A stretch of 41,070 nt of DNA from Campylobacterales bacterium (GCA_014763895.1 JACXUM010000021.1:1-41070); one strand, 5' to 3'. Shown: positions 24,459 through 33,347, counted from the first letter of the stretch. Program-made: numbers and translations. The notes: a model not told the origin generated them from the letters alone.

Positions 24459-24487
24459 ATTATAGTATTCATCTATAAATAAGTCAA
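24459..24487 (-). promoter_or_regulatory. Strong sigma-70 promoter driving fic-tnpB
   Basis: On the minus strand, TTGACT (24487-24482) and TATAAT (24464-24459) are separated by exactly 17 bases, the best promoter in this region. Transcription would start near 24452 and read fic then tnpB and the guide-RNA end. Confidence 0.75.
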
Positions 24488-24500
24488 GGGGCAATAAATC

Positions 24501-24953
24501 ATAAAGAAAACAAGAGAAAACTATAGGGCTACCAAACCACAAACAGGGCAAAACACAATCTGAAAATTCATCTGATATTTGTATGCAAATACAGGAAAAA
24601 ATTGCTGTATGGTGAACTTGGCATTTTTTTGAAAACGGTTATCCGTGACATAGAGCAAAAATCAGACTTTGAGATCATCGAAATGGAAACCGATAAAGAT
24701 CACATTCATCTGATGATACAGTATATTCCGAGGGTATCCATCTCGTCTATCGTCAATCGGCTCAAATCCGTAACCACGTTCCATCTTTGGCAAAAGTACA
24801 AACTGTTTCTCAGGAAATATTTTTTTACTTCGCATTGCCAGTAGCTTTTCAAGAAGGAAAGAGAATATGTTTTAGACTAACGGATACTTCGTATGCAGTA
24901 TAGGCGAAGCAAGTTCTGAGATCATACGCAACTACATACAAAATCAAGGCTAA
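24501..24953 (+). pseudogene. tnpA: Degenerate IS200/IS605 transposase TnpA (Y1 HUH)
   Basis: Recognisable pieces in changing frames: KKTRENYRATK after a lost start (ATA at 24501), a shift, then NLKIHLIFVCKYRKKLLYGE and DKDHIHLMIQYIP (the HUH histidines are kept), SSIVNRLKSVTTFHLWQKY, another shift near 24830, a TAG, then GYFVCSIGEASSEIIRNY and IQNQG ending at 24953. At least two frameshifts and a stop prevent a full protein, so transposition in cis is impossible. It is divergent from fic-tnpB. Confidence 0.88.
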
Positions 24954-24969
24954 CGCCTTGTACGCATTC

Positions 24970-24996
24970 ATCCCAACAGCTAAAGACCACTGGGAT
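24970..24996 (+). repeat. Palindromic end next to tnpA
   Basis: ATCCCA (24970-24975) pairs with TGGGAT (24991-24996) around a loop containing CTAAAG, which also occurs in the loop of the tnpB-side hairpin. The inner pairs are degraded, consistent with decay of the tnpA side. Confidence 0.6.
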
Positions 24997-25022
24997 TTCT
25001 GCTAAGGGTGATTAAAAAAGTG

Positions 25023-25724
25023 TTAGTCCATTGAATGGATGAAATTGTCGTAGAGTTCGTCGAGATTGTGATCTTTTTCTTTGATATGTTTGCTGTCGCC
25101 TGTTTCTACGGCTTCTTCAAGAACTTCTATACGTTTGATCAGATATTCAAAAATCTCTTTGTTGACATCCGGAATTTTGTTATGGCTGAGAGGATTTTTA
25201 TCAAATCCACGCTTCAGTACCCTGGCTGGAATACCCACGGCAGTCGAATCTGCAGGTACATTTTTTATCACGACAGAGTTTGCACCCACTTTTGAATTTG
25301 CTCCAATGATAATGTTGCCCAGGATTTTGGCTCCTGCGCCGATAACAACACCATCTTCAACAGTAGGGTGCCGTTTCCCCTTGGTAAGGCTTACCCCGCC
25401 GAGTGTTACCTGTTGATAGATCAAGACATCATCACCGACTACGGCAGTTTCGCCTATGACGACACCTACACCATGATCGATGAAAACCCTGTGTCCAATC
25501 GATGCCGCAGGATGAATGTCTATAGTGGTCAAAAATTGTCCAAGACCGGAGATCAGACGCGGAAGAAAACGCAACCCTTTCTGATAGAGAGCATGGGCAA
25601 TGCGATAAAACAGCAAAGCCCATACTCCAGGATAGTTAAAAAACAGTTCAAAGGTTGAATGTAAAGCCGGGTCATTTTTTTTAACCGTTGCAAAATCTTC
25701 TCTGATCAAACTGAATAGATTCAA
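25023..25724 (-). CDS. cysE: Serine O-acetyltransferase
   Basis: This 233-residue left-handed beta-helix acetyltransferase makes O-acetylserine from serine and acetyl-CoA, the first step of cysteine synthesis. It has an N-terminal helical domain, then hexapeptide repeats: [20 protein letters not shown] (catalytic His), [32 protein letters not shown] and [11 protein letters not shown]. It is nine bases downstream of speA on the same strand. The C-terminal tail is longer than the enteric enzyme and acidic, as in related epsilonproteobacteria. Confidence 0.93.
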   Translation of the reverse strand: MNLFSLIREDFATVKKNDPALHSTFELFFNYPGVWALLFYRIAHALYQKGLRFLPRLISGLGQFLTTIDIHPAASIGHRVFIDHGVGVVIGETAVVGDDVLIYQQVTLGGVSLTKGKRHPTVEDGVVIGAGAKILGNIIIGANSKVGANSVVIKNVPADSTAVGIPARVLKRGFDKNPLSHNKIPDVNKEIFEYLIKRIEVLEEAVETGDSKHIKEKDHNLDELYDNFIHSMD

Positions 25725-25733
25725 ACTCTTTCC

Positions 25734-27599
25734 TTACTCATTTTCGCTGATAGCTTGAATGGTCTTAAGATAACTATTTTCACTTAAATAAAGATAAAGT
25801 TTACCTAAAAGTTCTCTTTTTTCTTCTTTACTAATGTGTTCGGACTCTTCGATTCTATATTTGAGTGCTTTATCAACCAGGTTGGTATCATAGTCCAGGT
25901 CATCCAGAACATCCATAAGGTTTTGTGCCTCTATCAGGTTGTCGATCGTGTAATGACCCTTTTCATCAAAAGAAATGACCGCTTCAGTCGGATGTGTAAA
26001 GAGGTTGTGTTTCATGCCCAGTACTTCCTGATAGGCACCCGTAAGGAAAAAGGCAAGAAAATACTCTTCCTTGCTCACATCGATATCATGCAGATAGAGT
26101 GGCAGATCAGGATTGAAATCGATCTCTCCGTCACTGTCGCAGGTAATATCCCAGATGCTTGCGGGATTGGTCGGTTTGATATCCAGATGATCCAGCGGCA
26201 TAACAGGGAAATGCTGTTTCAAGCCCCAAAAATCTGCCAGTGATTGGAACAGAGAGAAATTGACAAGATATTTCTCCTGGATACGGTTTTGCAGCTTTTT
26301 GAGTTCATTGGCATTTTCGTTCTTGAGCAATGCAATCGATTTTTTGATAATGAGGTTAACAAGGATCTCTGTATTGGAACGGTCTTCAAGATCGATATAC
26401 CCTAGATCGAACAGGGTTAAAAGACTCTCCATATGGTCAAGTGCATCGTGGAGATACTCTCTGGCATTGTCTTTGGTCAGTGTACTGAAAAGATCGTAGA
26501 GCTCCTGGATCAGTTGCGGGTTGTTTTCTTTTAAACGCAGGTTTTTCTCATGGTATTCCTGGGAAAAAAGTTCAAGTACAGGCGTGATAAGCAGGGCATG
26601 AGACGCAGCGACATATCTTCCCGACTCGGTGAAAATATCAGGTTCCTCCACCCCTTTGTTTTTTGCGATCTCCTGCATCAGGAAGATAACGTCGTTGGCA
26701 AATTCATCCAAGGAGTAATTTCTGTCTCTGCTGTGAGGATGTTGACTGTATTCTACCGCAAGACCGCCGCCGATATTGATCGCACAGAGTGCATCTGCGC
26801 CACGTTTTTTAAGATCCGCATAAATGTTTCCGGCTTCCCTGAGTGCTTTTTTAAGCGGAGAAATATCGCTCATTTGTGAACCGATATGGAAATGGATCAT
26901 ATAGAGTTGTCTCAAAAGATCATGTTTTTTCATCAGTTCGTATGCTTCTAAAAGCTCGGTTGACGTCAAACCGAATTTTGAGCTGTATCCGCCGCTTTTT
27001 GCCCAGATACCGATACCGGAACTGTGCAATCTGATACGTACGCCGATCTTTGGAAGAATAGGGTTCTCTAGCCCTTCATTGCATTCTTCATGGACCTGAA
27101 TGATCGTTTCAAGCTCACCGATTCCTTCAATCGTAACCGTAATGTTGTGTCCCATTTTTGCAGCGATAAAACAAAGAGCGATCATCTCTTTGTCTTTGAA
27201 ACCGTTAACTGTAATCGGCGCACCTATCGGTGTTTTGCTCATGGCAATGATAAGTTCGGCTTTGCTTCCTGCTTCAAGACCATAGTTATATTCTGTTGAA
27301 ACATCCATCAGGGCGTGGACAAAATTCGGGAACTGGTTGACTTTGAGGGGAAAAACAGCTTGGAATCTGCCCTTATAATCAAATGTATTCTGTGCTTTTT
27401 CAAATGCTTTGAAGAGTGTTGAGATCTGTTTTTCGATCAAATGCGGAAAACGCAGCAGCAGAGGCCCTTTGTATCCTTTGTCACGGATTTCATGTGCGAT
27501 TTCCAAAAGAGAAGGTTTATTGGCATAATTGACATTCACTGTATTGTTTTTAATGATAAAGTTGTCATTACCCCAAATATTCAAGCCAAATTGTTTCAT
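25734..27599 (-). CDS. speA: Biosynthetic arginine decarboxylase
   Basis: This 621-residue PLP enzyme of fold type III converts arginine to agmatine. Key parts: PLP-Lys segment AVFPLKVNQFPNFVHAL, NGFKDKEMIALCF, HFHIGSQMSDI, INIGGGLAVEYS, FTESGRYVAASHAL and the C-terminal CDSDGEIDF motif. The start at 27599 follows GAAGG with eight-base spacing; another in-frame ATG at 27617 lies upstream of that site. It supplies the alternative polyamine pathway with the carboxynorspermidine synthase at 18286-19503, and leads into cysE. Confidence 0.94.
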   Translation of the reverse strand: MKQFGLNIWGNDNFIIKNNTVNVNYANKPSLLEIAHEIRDKGYKGPLLLRFPHLIEKQISTLFKAFEKAQNTFDYKGRFQAVFPLKVNQFPNFVHALMDVSTEYNYGLEAGSKAELIIAMSKTPIGAPITVNGFKDKEMIALCFIAAKMGHNITVTIEGIGELETIIQVHEECNEGLENPILPKIGVRIRLHSSGIGIWAKSGGYSSKFGLTSTELLEAYELMKKHDLLRQLYMIHFHIGSQMSDISPLKKALREAGNIYADLKKRGADALCAINIGGGLAVEYSQHPHSRDRNYSLDEFANDVIFLMQEIAKNKGVEEPDIFTESGRYVAASHALLITPVLELFSQEYHEKNLRLKENNPQLIQELYDLFSTLTKDNAREYLHDALDHMESLLTLFDLGYIDLEDRSNTEILVNLIIKKSIALLKNENANELKKLQNRIQEKYLVNFSLFQSLADFWGLKQHFPVMPLDHLDIKPTNPASIWDITCDSDGEIDFNPDLPLYLHDIDVSKEEYFLAFFLTGAYQEVLGMKHNLFTHPTEAVISFDEKGHYTIDNLIEAQNLMDVLDDLDYDTNLVDKALKYRIEESEHISKEEKRELLGKLYLYLSENSYLKTIQAISENE

Positions 27600-27666
27600 T
27601 AATTTACCTTCTTTCATTAAACTTTAGTAAGATTGCCATTATATCCAAACTTAATATGAACTTTAA

Positions 27667-27672
27667 TATAAT
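27667..27672 (+). promoter_or_regulatory. -10 element immediately before mlaE
   Basis: TATAAT at 27667-27672 lies only six bases before the ATG at 27679, so the transcript would begin at or next to the start codon. No -35 or ribosome site is evident. Confidence 0.4.
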
Positions 27673-27678
27673 CTGACT

Positions 27679-28788
27679 ATGAATGACGCATTTCTTGTTT
27701 TGGAAGTATACCCTGATCATATTAAGCTTATCTCAAAAGGGCAGTGGACGCTTAAAAGCGTACGTAAGATAGAAGATGAATTACAAAAAATTCCTTTTGA
27801 TAAAAAAATCATTTGGGATGTTTCTTCGGTAGATGAATTTGATAGCGCCGGTGTGTTGCTGTTTATTGAAAAATACGAATTGTTTCAAGCAAAAACGGAA
27901 GTAGAAGTGATAGGCTATACATCCAAACAATCCCAAATGTATAAACTGCTTAAAACAGAACGAAAGCATAAAGAAGTCATTGTTCATCCAAAAGAGGGAT
28001 GGGTCGAGGATATCGGTCATAAAACGGTCGATTTTTACTACGATATCAAAGAGTTTTTGAGCTTTAGCGGAGAGCTTTTCATCGCTTTGGCACAAAATCT
28101 GTTGTCTCCCAGACAGATACGTTTAAAAGAAACGGTTTATCATATCTATCATTCCGGATTTACAGCGTTGATGATTGTTTCTCTCACAGCATTTTTGGTG
28201 GGAATGGTCATTGCCTATCAGGGGTCAGTGCAGTTGGCAAAATTCGGGGCGGATATCTTTATCGTAGATACAGTAGGTATTTCGATGGTCAGGGAATTGG
28301 GTCCGATGATCACAGCGATCGTCATCGCCGGCCGGAGCGGTTCATCATATACGGCTGAGATCGGAGCTATGAAGATCACAGAAGAGATTGCTGCAATGCG
28401 AACCATGGGGTTTGACCCCTATCATTTTTTGGTATTGCCGCGGATCTTTGCCCTGGTGATAGCACTGCCGTTACTGATCTTTTTTTCTGATTTAATGGGT
28501 ATATTTGGAGGGATGGTCGCTTCGCAGATGCAGCTTGGGATATCTTTTGATCAGTTTGTTAACAGGCTCTATGAAGTGCTTGAAGTCAAACATTATATTT
28601 TGGGGATGATCAAAGGGCCTGTTTTTGCATTTTTGATCGCGGCAGTAGGATGTTTTAGGGGATTCCAGGTTTCTGAGAATACGGAGAGTATCGGTCTGCA
28701 TACGACACAGAGTGTGGTTAACTCTATCTTTTTGGTTATCGCTTTTGATGCTCTTTTCTCGGTTATTTATACGGAACTTGACCTATGA
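27679..28788 (+). CDS. mlaE: MlaE-family lipid ABC permease with N-terminal STAS domain
   Basis: This 369-residue protein has a STAS-like N-terminus (residues about 1-105; IIWDVSSVDEFDSAGVLLF) fused to an MlaE permease with five or so helices: GMVIAYQGSVQLAKFG, RELGPMITAIVIAGRSG, GAMKITEEIAAMRTMGFDP and FRGFQVSENTESIG. The permease moves phospholipids between membranes with MlaF and the MCE protein. In enterics the STAS protein (MlaB) is separate, so this is a natural fusion. It overlaps mlaF by four bases (ATGA). Confidence 0.92.
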   Translation: MNDAFLVLEVYPDHIKLISKGQWTLKSVRKIEDELQKIPFDKKIIWDVSSVDEFDSAGVLLFIEKYELFQAKTEVEVIGYTSKQSQMYKLLKTERKHKEVIVHPKEGWVEDIGHKTVDFYYDIKEFLSFSGELFIALAQNLLSPRQIRLKETVYHIYHSGFTALMIVSLTAFLVGMVIAYQGSVQLAKFGADIFIVDTVGISMVRELGPMITAIVIAGRSGSSYTAEIGAMKITEEIAAMRTMGFDPYHFLVLPRIFALVIALPLLIFFSDLMGIFGGMVASQMQLGISFDQFVNRLYEVLEVKHYILGMIKGPVFAFLIAAVGCFRGFQVSENTESIGLHTTQSVVNSIFLVIAFDALFSVIYTELDL

Positions 28789-29555
28789 GTGTGATCGAAG
28801 CAAAAGGGATTGTGACCAGATTCGGGGCAAGGACCATACATGATGGGATTGATCTGCATATCAATGAGAAAGAGATCTATGCTATTTTGGGAGAAAGTGG
28901 TTCGGGAAAATCGGTCTTGATGAAAGAGATGATCATGCTTTTGAAACCTGTTGAAGGAGAATTGCATGTATTGGGATCGGATGTTTTGCATATCACGCCA
29001 CAAGAGGCACAGGAACTGCGCAGAAAATGGGGGGTACTTTTCCAGTTTGGAGCACTATTCTCTTCCCTGACGATCGCTGAAAATATAGAGATTCAGATTA
29101 AAGAGTATACCAATATCTCAAAAAAGATGAGAGAAAAGCTCATCTATTCAAAGCTGGATATGGTGGGACTGGAACCCTATGTAGGGGGCTTATATCCCTC
29201 AGAACTGAGCGGCGGGATGATTAAAAGGGCAGCCCTGGCCCGTGCATTGGCGATGGAGCCCAAACTGCTTTTTTTGGATGAACCGACCTCCGGGCTTGAT
29301 CCTATCGGTGCCCGTAATTTTGATCAGTTGATCGTACATTTGCGCAATCTGCTTGGGATTACAGTGGTGATCATTACGCACGATCTTGATAGTATATTCA
29401 GTATTGTAGACAGAATGGCAGTACTTGCGGATAAGCGTGTGGTTGCAGAAGGTACACTTGAAAATGTGCTACAATCACAACATCCTTTTGTGGAAGCGTT
29501 TTTCAAAAATGAGTACACTAAAGAAAGGTTCAAGGATAAGATAAAAAATGTATAA
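28785..29555 (+). CDS. mlaF: MlaF-type ABC transporter ATP-binding protein
   Basis: This 256-residue ATPase has Walker A GESGSGKSVLMKE, signature ELSGGMIKRAALARAL, Walker B LLFLDEPTSGLDP and H-loop IITHDLDS. It energises lipid transport through the MlaE-like permease. The start overlaps the mlaE stop, and its own stop overlaps the MCE gene by eight bases. Confidence 0.94.
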   Translation: MSVIEAKGIVTRFGARTIHDGIDLHINEKEIYAILGESGSGKSVLMKEMIMLLKPVEGELHVLGSDVLHITPQEAQELRRKWGVLFQFGALFSSLTIAENIEIQIKEYTNISKKMREKLIYSKLDMVGLEPYVGGLYPSELSGGMIKRAALARALAMEPKLLFLDEPTSGLDPIGARNFDQLIVHLRNLLGITVVIITHDLDSIFSIVDRMAVLADKRVVAEGTLENVLQSQHPFVEAFFKNEYTKERFKDKIKNV

Positions 29556-30459
29556 CAGAATCAACTATACGATTGTAGGTATATTTGTCGTCGTGTTTGG
29601 CATGGGGATGATCTGGTTTGCTTTCTGGCTTGGCAAATACGGTTTGAAAGATGAATACGATACCTATCGGATAGAGCTCAGCGAATCTGTTTCCGGGCTT
29701 TCCAAAGATGCAACAGTCAAAATGCGGGGAGTCGATATCGGCCGGGTCAAAGCGATACGTATCAATCCCAAGAACATTGAAATCGTAGAGGTCTTAGTGG
29801 ATATCAAAAAGGGCATACCGATTAAGGAAGATATGACAGCACATACCCAGATGTACGGGATCACGGGAATTTTATCCATCGAGATAGACGGTGGAACAAA
29901 TGATGCAAAAAATCTCAAACCGACTAAAGATTATATCCCGCTTATTCCATCCACAGAATCATATATCTCAAAACTGAGCGGCGGGCTTGGGACGATTTCA
30001 GAACGTTTGGCAGTAGTATTGGCGAAAGCGGATAAATTGCTTTCAGATAAAAATCTGAAATCGATAGAAAATACGCTTGATAATGTTGAAAAGATCACGG
30101 CCCGGGGAGAGGATGTTGAAAAACAGATCGAGCAGACGCTTGATGAGCTTCGTGCTTCAATGAAACGTATCACAGTGTCATTTGAAGGAGCCACAAAAGA
30201 TTTTACATCGATCAAAGAGAGGGTCAATCCTACCGTAGAAAAGCTTTTTGCTACTACGAAAGATTTTCAACGTGTGACAGTAAAAGTAGAAAAGAGTCTA
30301 GATCGAGGAGATTATAATCTTAGAAAGATCCTCGAACCTGCTATGATCGATATTCAGATTCTTTCATCCCAGATCAATGATCTGGCCCAAGAGCTCAAGC
30401 AAAGTCCAAGTGATGTACTGTTTAAAGCAAGAAAAGAAAGAAGAGGGCCCGGCGAATGA
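29548..30459 (+). CDS. mlaD: MCE-domain (MlaD-like) substrate-binding protein
   Basis: This 303-residue protein has one N-terminal membrane anchor (TIVGIFVVVFGMGMIWFAFW), then an MCE domain (LSESVSGLSKDATVKMRGVD and IGRVKAIRI, YGITGILSIEIDGG) and a long helical tail (about residues 135-300), longer than E. coli MlaD (183 residues) and suited to forming a periplasm-spanning tube or needle. It probably carries lipids between the inner-membrane ABC complex and the outer membrane. Confidence 0.92.
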   Translation: MYNRINYTIVGIFVVVFGMGMIWFAFWLGKYGLKDEYDTYRIELSESVSGLSKDATVKMRGVDIGRVKAIRINPKNIEIVEVLVDIKKGIPIKEDMTAHTQMYGITGILSIEIDGGTNDAKNLKPTKDYIPLIPSTESYISKLSGGLGTISERLAVVLAKADKLLSDKNLKSIENTLDNVEKITARGEDVEKQIEQTLDELRASMKRITVSFEGATKDFTSIKERVNPTVEKLFATTKDFQRVTVKVEKSLDRGDYNLRKILEPAMIDIQILSSQINDLAQELKQSPSDVLFKARKERRGPGE

Positions 30460-31040
30460 AACATATTTTGGGAATTGTACTGCTTTTAGGACTGTACGGA
30501 TGCAGTATCAAGGAAGCACCTTTGAAAGTCTATACGTTACATATCGATCATGTCGATAAAAAGCATAGCCGGTTTTATGTCACTAAAACAATTAAAGTGA
30601 ACTTTCCATTGAGCCTCAAAGAGAAGATAAACCAAAATATGCATTTTTCATACAGTGATGCCGAGCAGGGCAGTTACCAAAACGCGCAATGGTCAAATAA
30701 CCTTGGACAGTTGATCCAGGGAAGTTTGATCGAAACGATGGAGAGAAGCGGACTCTTTAAAGGTGTCATCTCTTATGCTTCAACAGCACAGGAAGACTAT
30801 AGACTGGAGAGCACGATCTATGCATTTTCACATCGTATCAGGGGAAATGCTTCCGATGCAGTTGTTTCGATACAGATATCATTGGTAGATGCTAACACCG
30901 GAAAATTGGTCGACAGCCATCGTTTCAGTTATACCGTACCGACTGTGACGAAAAATGCAAAGGGATATGCAGACGCTACAAATATAGCGCTAAGCAAATT
31001 GAGTGAAGATCTATTGGTGTGGCTTGATAGATTAAAATAA
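30456..31040 (+). CDS. ABC-transport auxiliary lipoprotein (PqiC/PF03886-like)
   Basis: This 194-residue predicted lipoprotein has lipobox LYGC near residue 16, and a body with LGQLIQGSLIETMERSGLFKG and RLESTIYAFSHRI, typical of ABC_trans_aux proteins that partner MCE systems such as PqiC at the outer membrane. It overlaps mlaD by four bases (ATGA) and ends the operon. No mlaA- or mlaC-like gene is adjacent. Confidence 0.85.
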   Translation: MKHILGIVLLLGLYGCSIKEAPLKVYTLHIDHVDKKHSRFYVTKTIKVNFPLSLKEKINQNMHFSYSDAEQGSYQNAQWSNNLGQLIQGSLIETMERSGLFKGVISYASTAQEDYRLESTIYAFSHRIRGNASDAVVSIQISLVDANTGKLVDSHRFSYTVPTVTKNAKGYADATNIALSKLSEDLLVWLDRLK

Positions 31041-31062
31041 ACCTGATCAATTGTCAGGTTTA
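31038..31062 (-). terminator. Terminator between convergent mla and hisS operons
   Basis: TAAACCTGA (31038-31046) pairs with TCAGGTTTA (31054-31062), nine base pairs with a seven-base loop. On the minus strand it is followed by TTTTAAT (plus strand 31032-31037), serving hisS. On the plus strand there is little U-tract, so it is mainly a hisS terminator. Confidence 0.65.
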
Positions 31063-31068
31063 CAATGA

Positions 31069-32280
31069 TCAAAATTCATCGATCGCTATAGTTCTTTCTT
31101 CGTTGGTTTCCAAATTCTTCACCCATAACGTACCGTTTTTTAGCTCATCTTCGCCAATGAGAACGGCATACTGCGGATAGGCTTTGTCGACCCCTTTCAT
31201 GTGGCTTTTGAAGCCTTTTGAACTAAATTCGACCGTTACTTTGTCTGTAAGGCGTTTGCGTGCCGCCAGGGTCATCAGTGCAGGAATGGCTTCTGGGACC
31301 ATTGCACCCATGTAGTAGCCTTCGCGTTTGATCTCTGGCATTTTGACCAATTCCATGATACGTTCAATACCCAGGGCAAATCCAATAGCAGGTGTAGGTT
31401 TCCCGTCTAGGAATTCTACCAGTTTGTCATAGCGTCCACCGCCAGCAATAGCTGACTGTGCACCGATTTCATTGCTGACAAATTCAAATGCGGTTTTGTT
31501 ATAGTAGTCAAGGCCCCTTACAAGGTTGGTATCTATCGTATATTTGATACCGGCTTTAGTAAGCAGTTTGTTTAGTTCGATAAAGTCACTGTCACAGCAC
31601 TCGCACAGGTTGTTGAGAAGTTTTGGTGATGTAACAAGATGAAACTGGCATTTTTCATTTTTACAGTCAAGTACTCTGATAGGATTGGTAACTATACGGC
31701 GGTTACAGTCCTCACATAGTTCGTTATTGATTTCGGACAGAAAACTCACAAGGTTTTGTCTGTAGGGAGGCATACACTCAACGCATCCCAATGAGTTGAT
31801 TTTTAGTTCGTAACCGATACCAAGCGCATCAAAGATCTGTGAGATCATCGTAATCATGGTAAAGTCTTCATAGACCGAAGCTTCTCCAAAACTTTCGCAT
31901 CCAAACTGGTGAAACTCCCTGAGCCTTCCTTTTTGCGGTTTTTCATAACGGAACATCGGTCCATAGTAGAAGAACTTCTGCTTCACCGGCTGGCGGTCAA
32001 GTTTGGCAGAGATAAATGCACGCACCACACCCGCAGTTCCTTCAGGACGCATACAGACATCATTATCGCCTTTGTCTATGAATTGGTACATCTCTTTGCC
32101 TACGATATCCGAGCTTTCACCCACCGATCGTTTAAAGAGTGCCGTCTCTTCAAGAATGGGTGTTTCTATATATCCATAGCCGTAACGCTTGGCAATGGTT
32201 GAAGCCATGTTGACGATATGCTCAAAACGTTGACTCTCTTCAAACGTAAGGTCTTTCATGCCGCGAAGTGGATTGATCAT
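31069..32280 (-). CDS. hisS: Histidyl-tRNA synthetase
   Basis: This 403-residue class II synthetase has motif 1 (GMKDLTFEESQRFEHI), motif 2 (FRYEKPQKGRLREFHQFG), the histidine-binding motif LVRGLDYYNKTAFEF and motif 3 (AIGFALGIERIM), then an anticodon-binding domain. A Cys-rich stretch (CNRRIVT, CQFHLV, CECCDSDF) lies in the insertion domain. Its start overlaps the tmk stop by four bases. Confidence 0.95.
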   Translation of the reverse strand: MINPLRGMKDLTFEESQRFEHIVNMASTIAKRYGYGYIETPILEETALFKRSVGESSDIVGKEMYQFIDKGDNDVCMRPEGTAGVVRAFISAKLDRQPVKQKFFYYGPMFRYEKPQKGRLREFHQFGCESFGEASVYEDFTMITMISQIFDALGIGYELKINSLGCVECMPPYRQNLVSFLSEINNELCEDCNRRIVTNPIRVLDCKNEKCQFHLVTSPKLLNNLCECCDSDFIELNKLLTKAGIKYTIDTNLVRGLDYYNKTAFEFVSNEIGAQSAIAGGGRYDKLVEFLDGKPTPAIGFALGIERIMELVKMPEIKREGYYMGAMVPEAIPALMTLAARKRLTDKVTVEFSSKGFKSHMKGVDKAYPQYAVLIGEDELKNGTLWVKNLETNEERTIAIDEF

Positions 32281-32858
32281 AGTATATTCCTTAAATAATT
32301 GTTGATTTGATGATGGATGTTTTCGATAGTATCCGCTGCATCGATGAAAAGATGCGGAATTCCCAGTTTAATGATACTCTCTTTCATATGATTTTGAACA
32401 CTAAGCAGATATTCCAAACCTCTTAGCTCAATACCATCAAGGCTTTTTTGGGATATTCTCTCTTGAAGTGTATCTATATTGGTTAAAAAAAGGATAACCT
32501 TATCCGGCAAATGATCTTCAAGTGCAAATTTGTTAAACTGTACGAGCAGATCAAAATCAAAATCACCGTTTGCCAAGGCATACCCGATACCCGAGAGGAA
32601 GCCACGATCAGAGAGTATCAGTTTATCTTTATTGGGTTTAATGACCTCTTCGTAGTGTTCTGCACGATCGGCCAAAAAGAGAAGCAATTCTGCACGTTTG
32701 GAACTCAAAGCACCTTCAAGCAATATTTCTCTGGCTTTTTGTCCGAATATGGTCCCACCTGGTTCTTTTGTGATGATAACCTCAGGATGGTTTTGTGCGA
32801 TCAGATCGATCTGTGTACTTTTTCCACATGTGTCGATCCCTTCAAATAGTACATACAT
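32277..32858 (-). CDS. tmk: Thymidylate kinase
   Basis: This 193-residue dTMP kinase has P-loop FEGIDTCGKSTQ, TKEPGGT and DRGFLSGIGYA (where many species have DRY-x-x-S). It makes dTDP for DNA synthesis. Translation is coupled on both sides: TAATG overlap with coaD upstream and ATGA overlap with hisS downstream. Confidence 0.94.
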   Translation of the reverse strand: MYVLFEGIDTCGKSTQIDLIAQNHPEVIITKEPGGTIFGQKAREILLEGALSSKRAELLLFLADRAEHYEEVIKPNKDKLILSDRGFLSGIGYALANGDFDFDLLVQFNKFALEDHLPDKVILFLTNIDTLQERISQKSLDGIELRGLEYLLSVQNHMKESIIKLGIPHLFIDAADTIENIHHQINNYLRNIL

Positions 32859-33334
32859 TAGCGTCTATATCCTTCGATCATACTGTAGGCCTCTTTTGGT
32901 ACAAGATGATCGATCTTCCCATCAAAATGGAGGATGGAACGTACCACAGAAGAGCTCACAAATGCATGCTCCAAACTTGGCATGAGATAAATGGTCTCAA
33001 GCTCTTTTTTCAATGAAGCATTCGCGTATCCCATTTGAAGTTCATACTCAAAGTCGCTGACAGCTCTAAGTCCCCTGATGATAATGTTTGCATCCAACTC
33101 ATCCGAAAGGTTCACAAGCAGATTTTCAAAACCTATGACTTTGATTTTCGGAAAATTTTGTGTAGCGGCTTTGACCATATCGATACGCTGCTCCAAACTG
33201 AACATGGGGTTTTTGCTTTGGCTTTGTGCAACAGCTATAATGATCTCATCAAACATTTTGCAGGCACGTTTGACAATATCAAGGTGGCCATTGGTAATAG
33301 GGTCAAACGTTCCCGGATAGATCGCGCGTCTCAT
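32858..33334 (-). CDS. coaD: Phosphopantetheine adenylyltransferase
   Basis: This 158-residue enzyme of CoA biosynthesis has the nucleotidyltransferase motif YPGTFDPITNGH, IIRGLRAVSDFEYE, and the ISSTxVR-like SSSVVRSI. The start at 33334 follows GGGAG; the frame is open to 33400 only through the repeat array and is not coding there. It is followed by tmk with a one-base overlap. Confidence 0.94.
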   Translation of the reverse strand: MRRAIYPGTFDPITNGHLDIVKRACKMFDEIIIAVAQSQSKNPMFSLEQRIDMVKAATQNFPKIKVIGFENLLVNLSDELDANIIIRGLRAVSDFEYELQMGYANASLKKELETIYLMPSLEHAFVSSSVVRSILHFDGKIDHLVPKEAYSMIEGYRR

Positions 33335-33347
33335 GAAAAACTCCCAT

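Larger units (their letters stand above)
22376..25011. mobile_element. IS605-type element with divergent tnpB and tnpA and a fic gene inside
   Basis: The order is: palindromic end (22380-22423), tnpB (minus), fic (minus), fic promoter, decayed tnpA (plus), second palindromic end (24970-24996). Divergent tnpA and tnpB match the IS605 layout, but about 800 bases of fic lie between them. A nine-base sequence TAAGGGTGA occurs at both borders (22375-22383 and 25003-25011). It sits between the aspC promoter and the cysE 3' end. With tnpA dead, the element cannot move by itself. Confidence 0.7.

Noticed and set aside
24602-24844. Functional 80-residue tnpA
   Set aside because: It is only the central part of TnpA; the flanking conserved parts are present in other frames, so the gene is a pseudogene.
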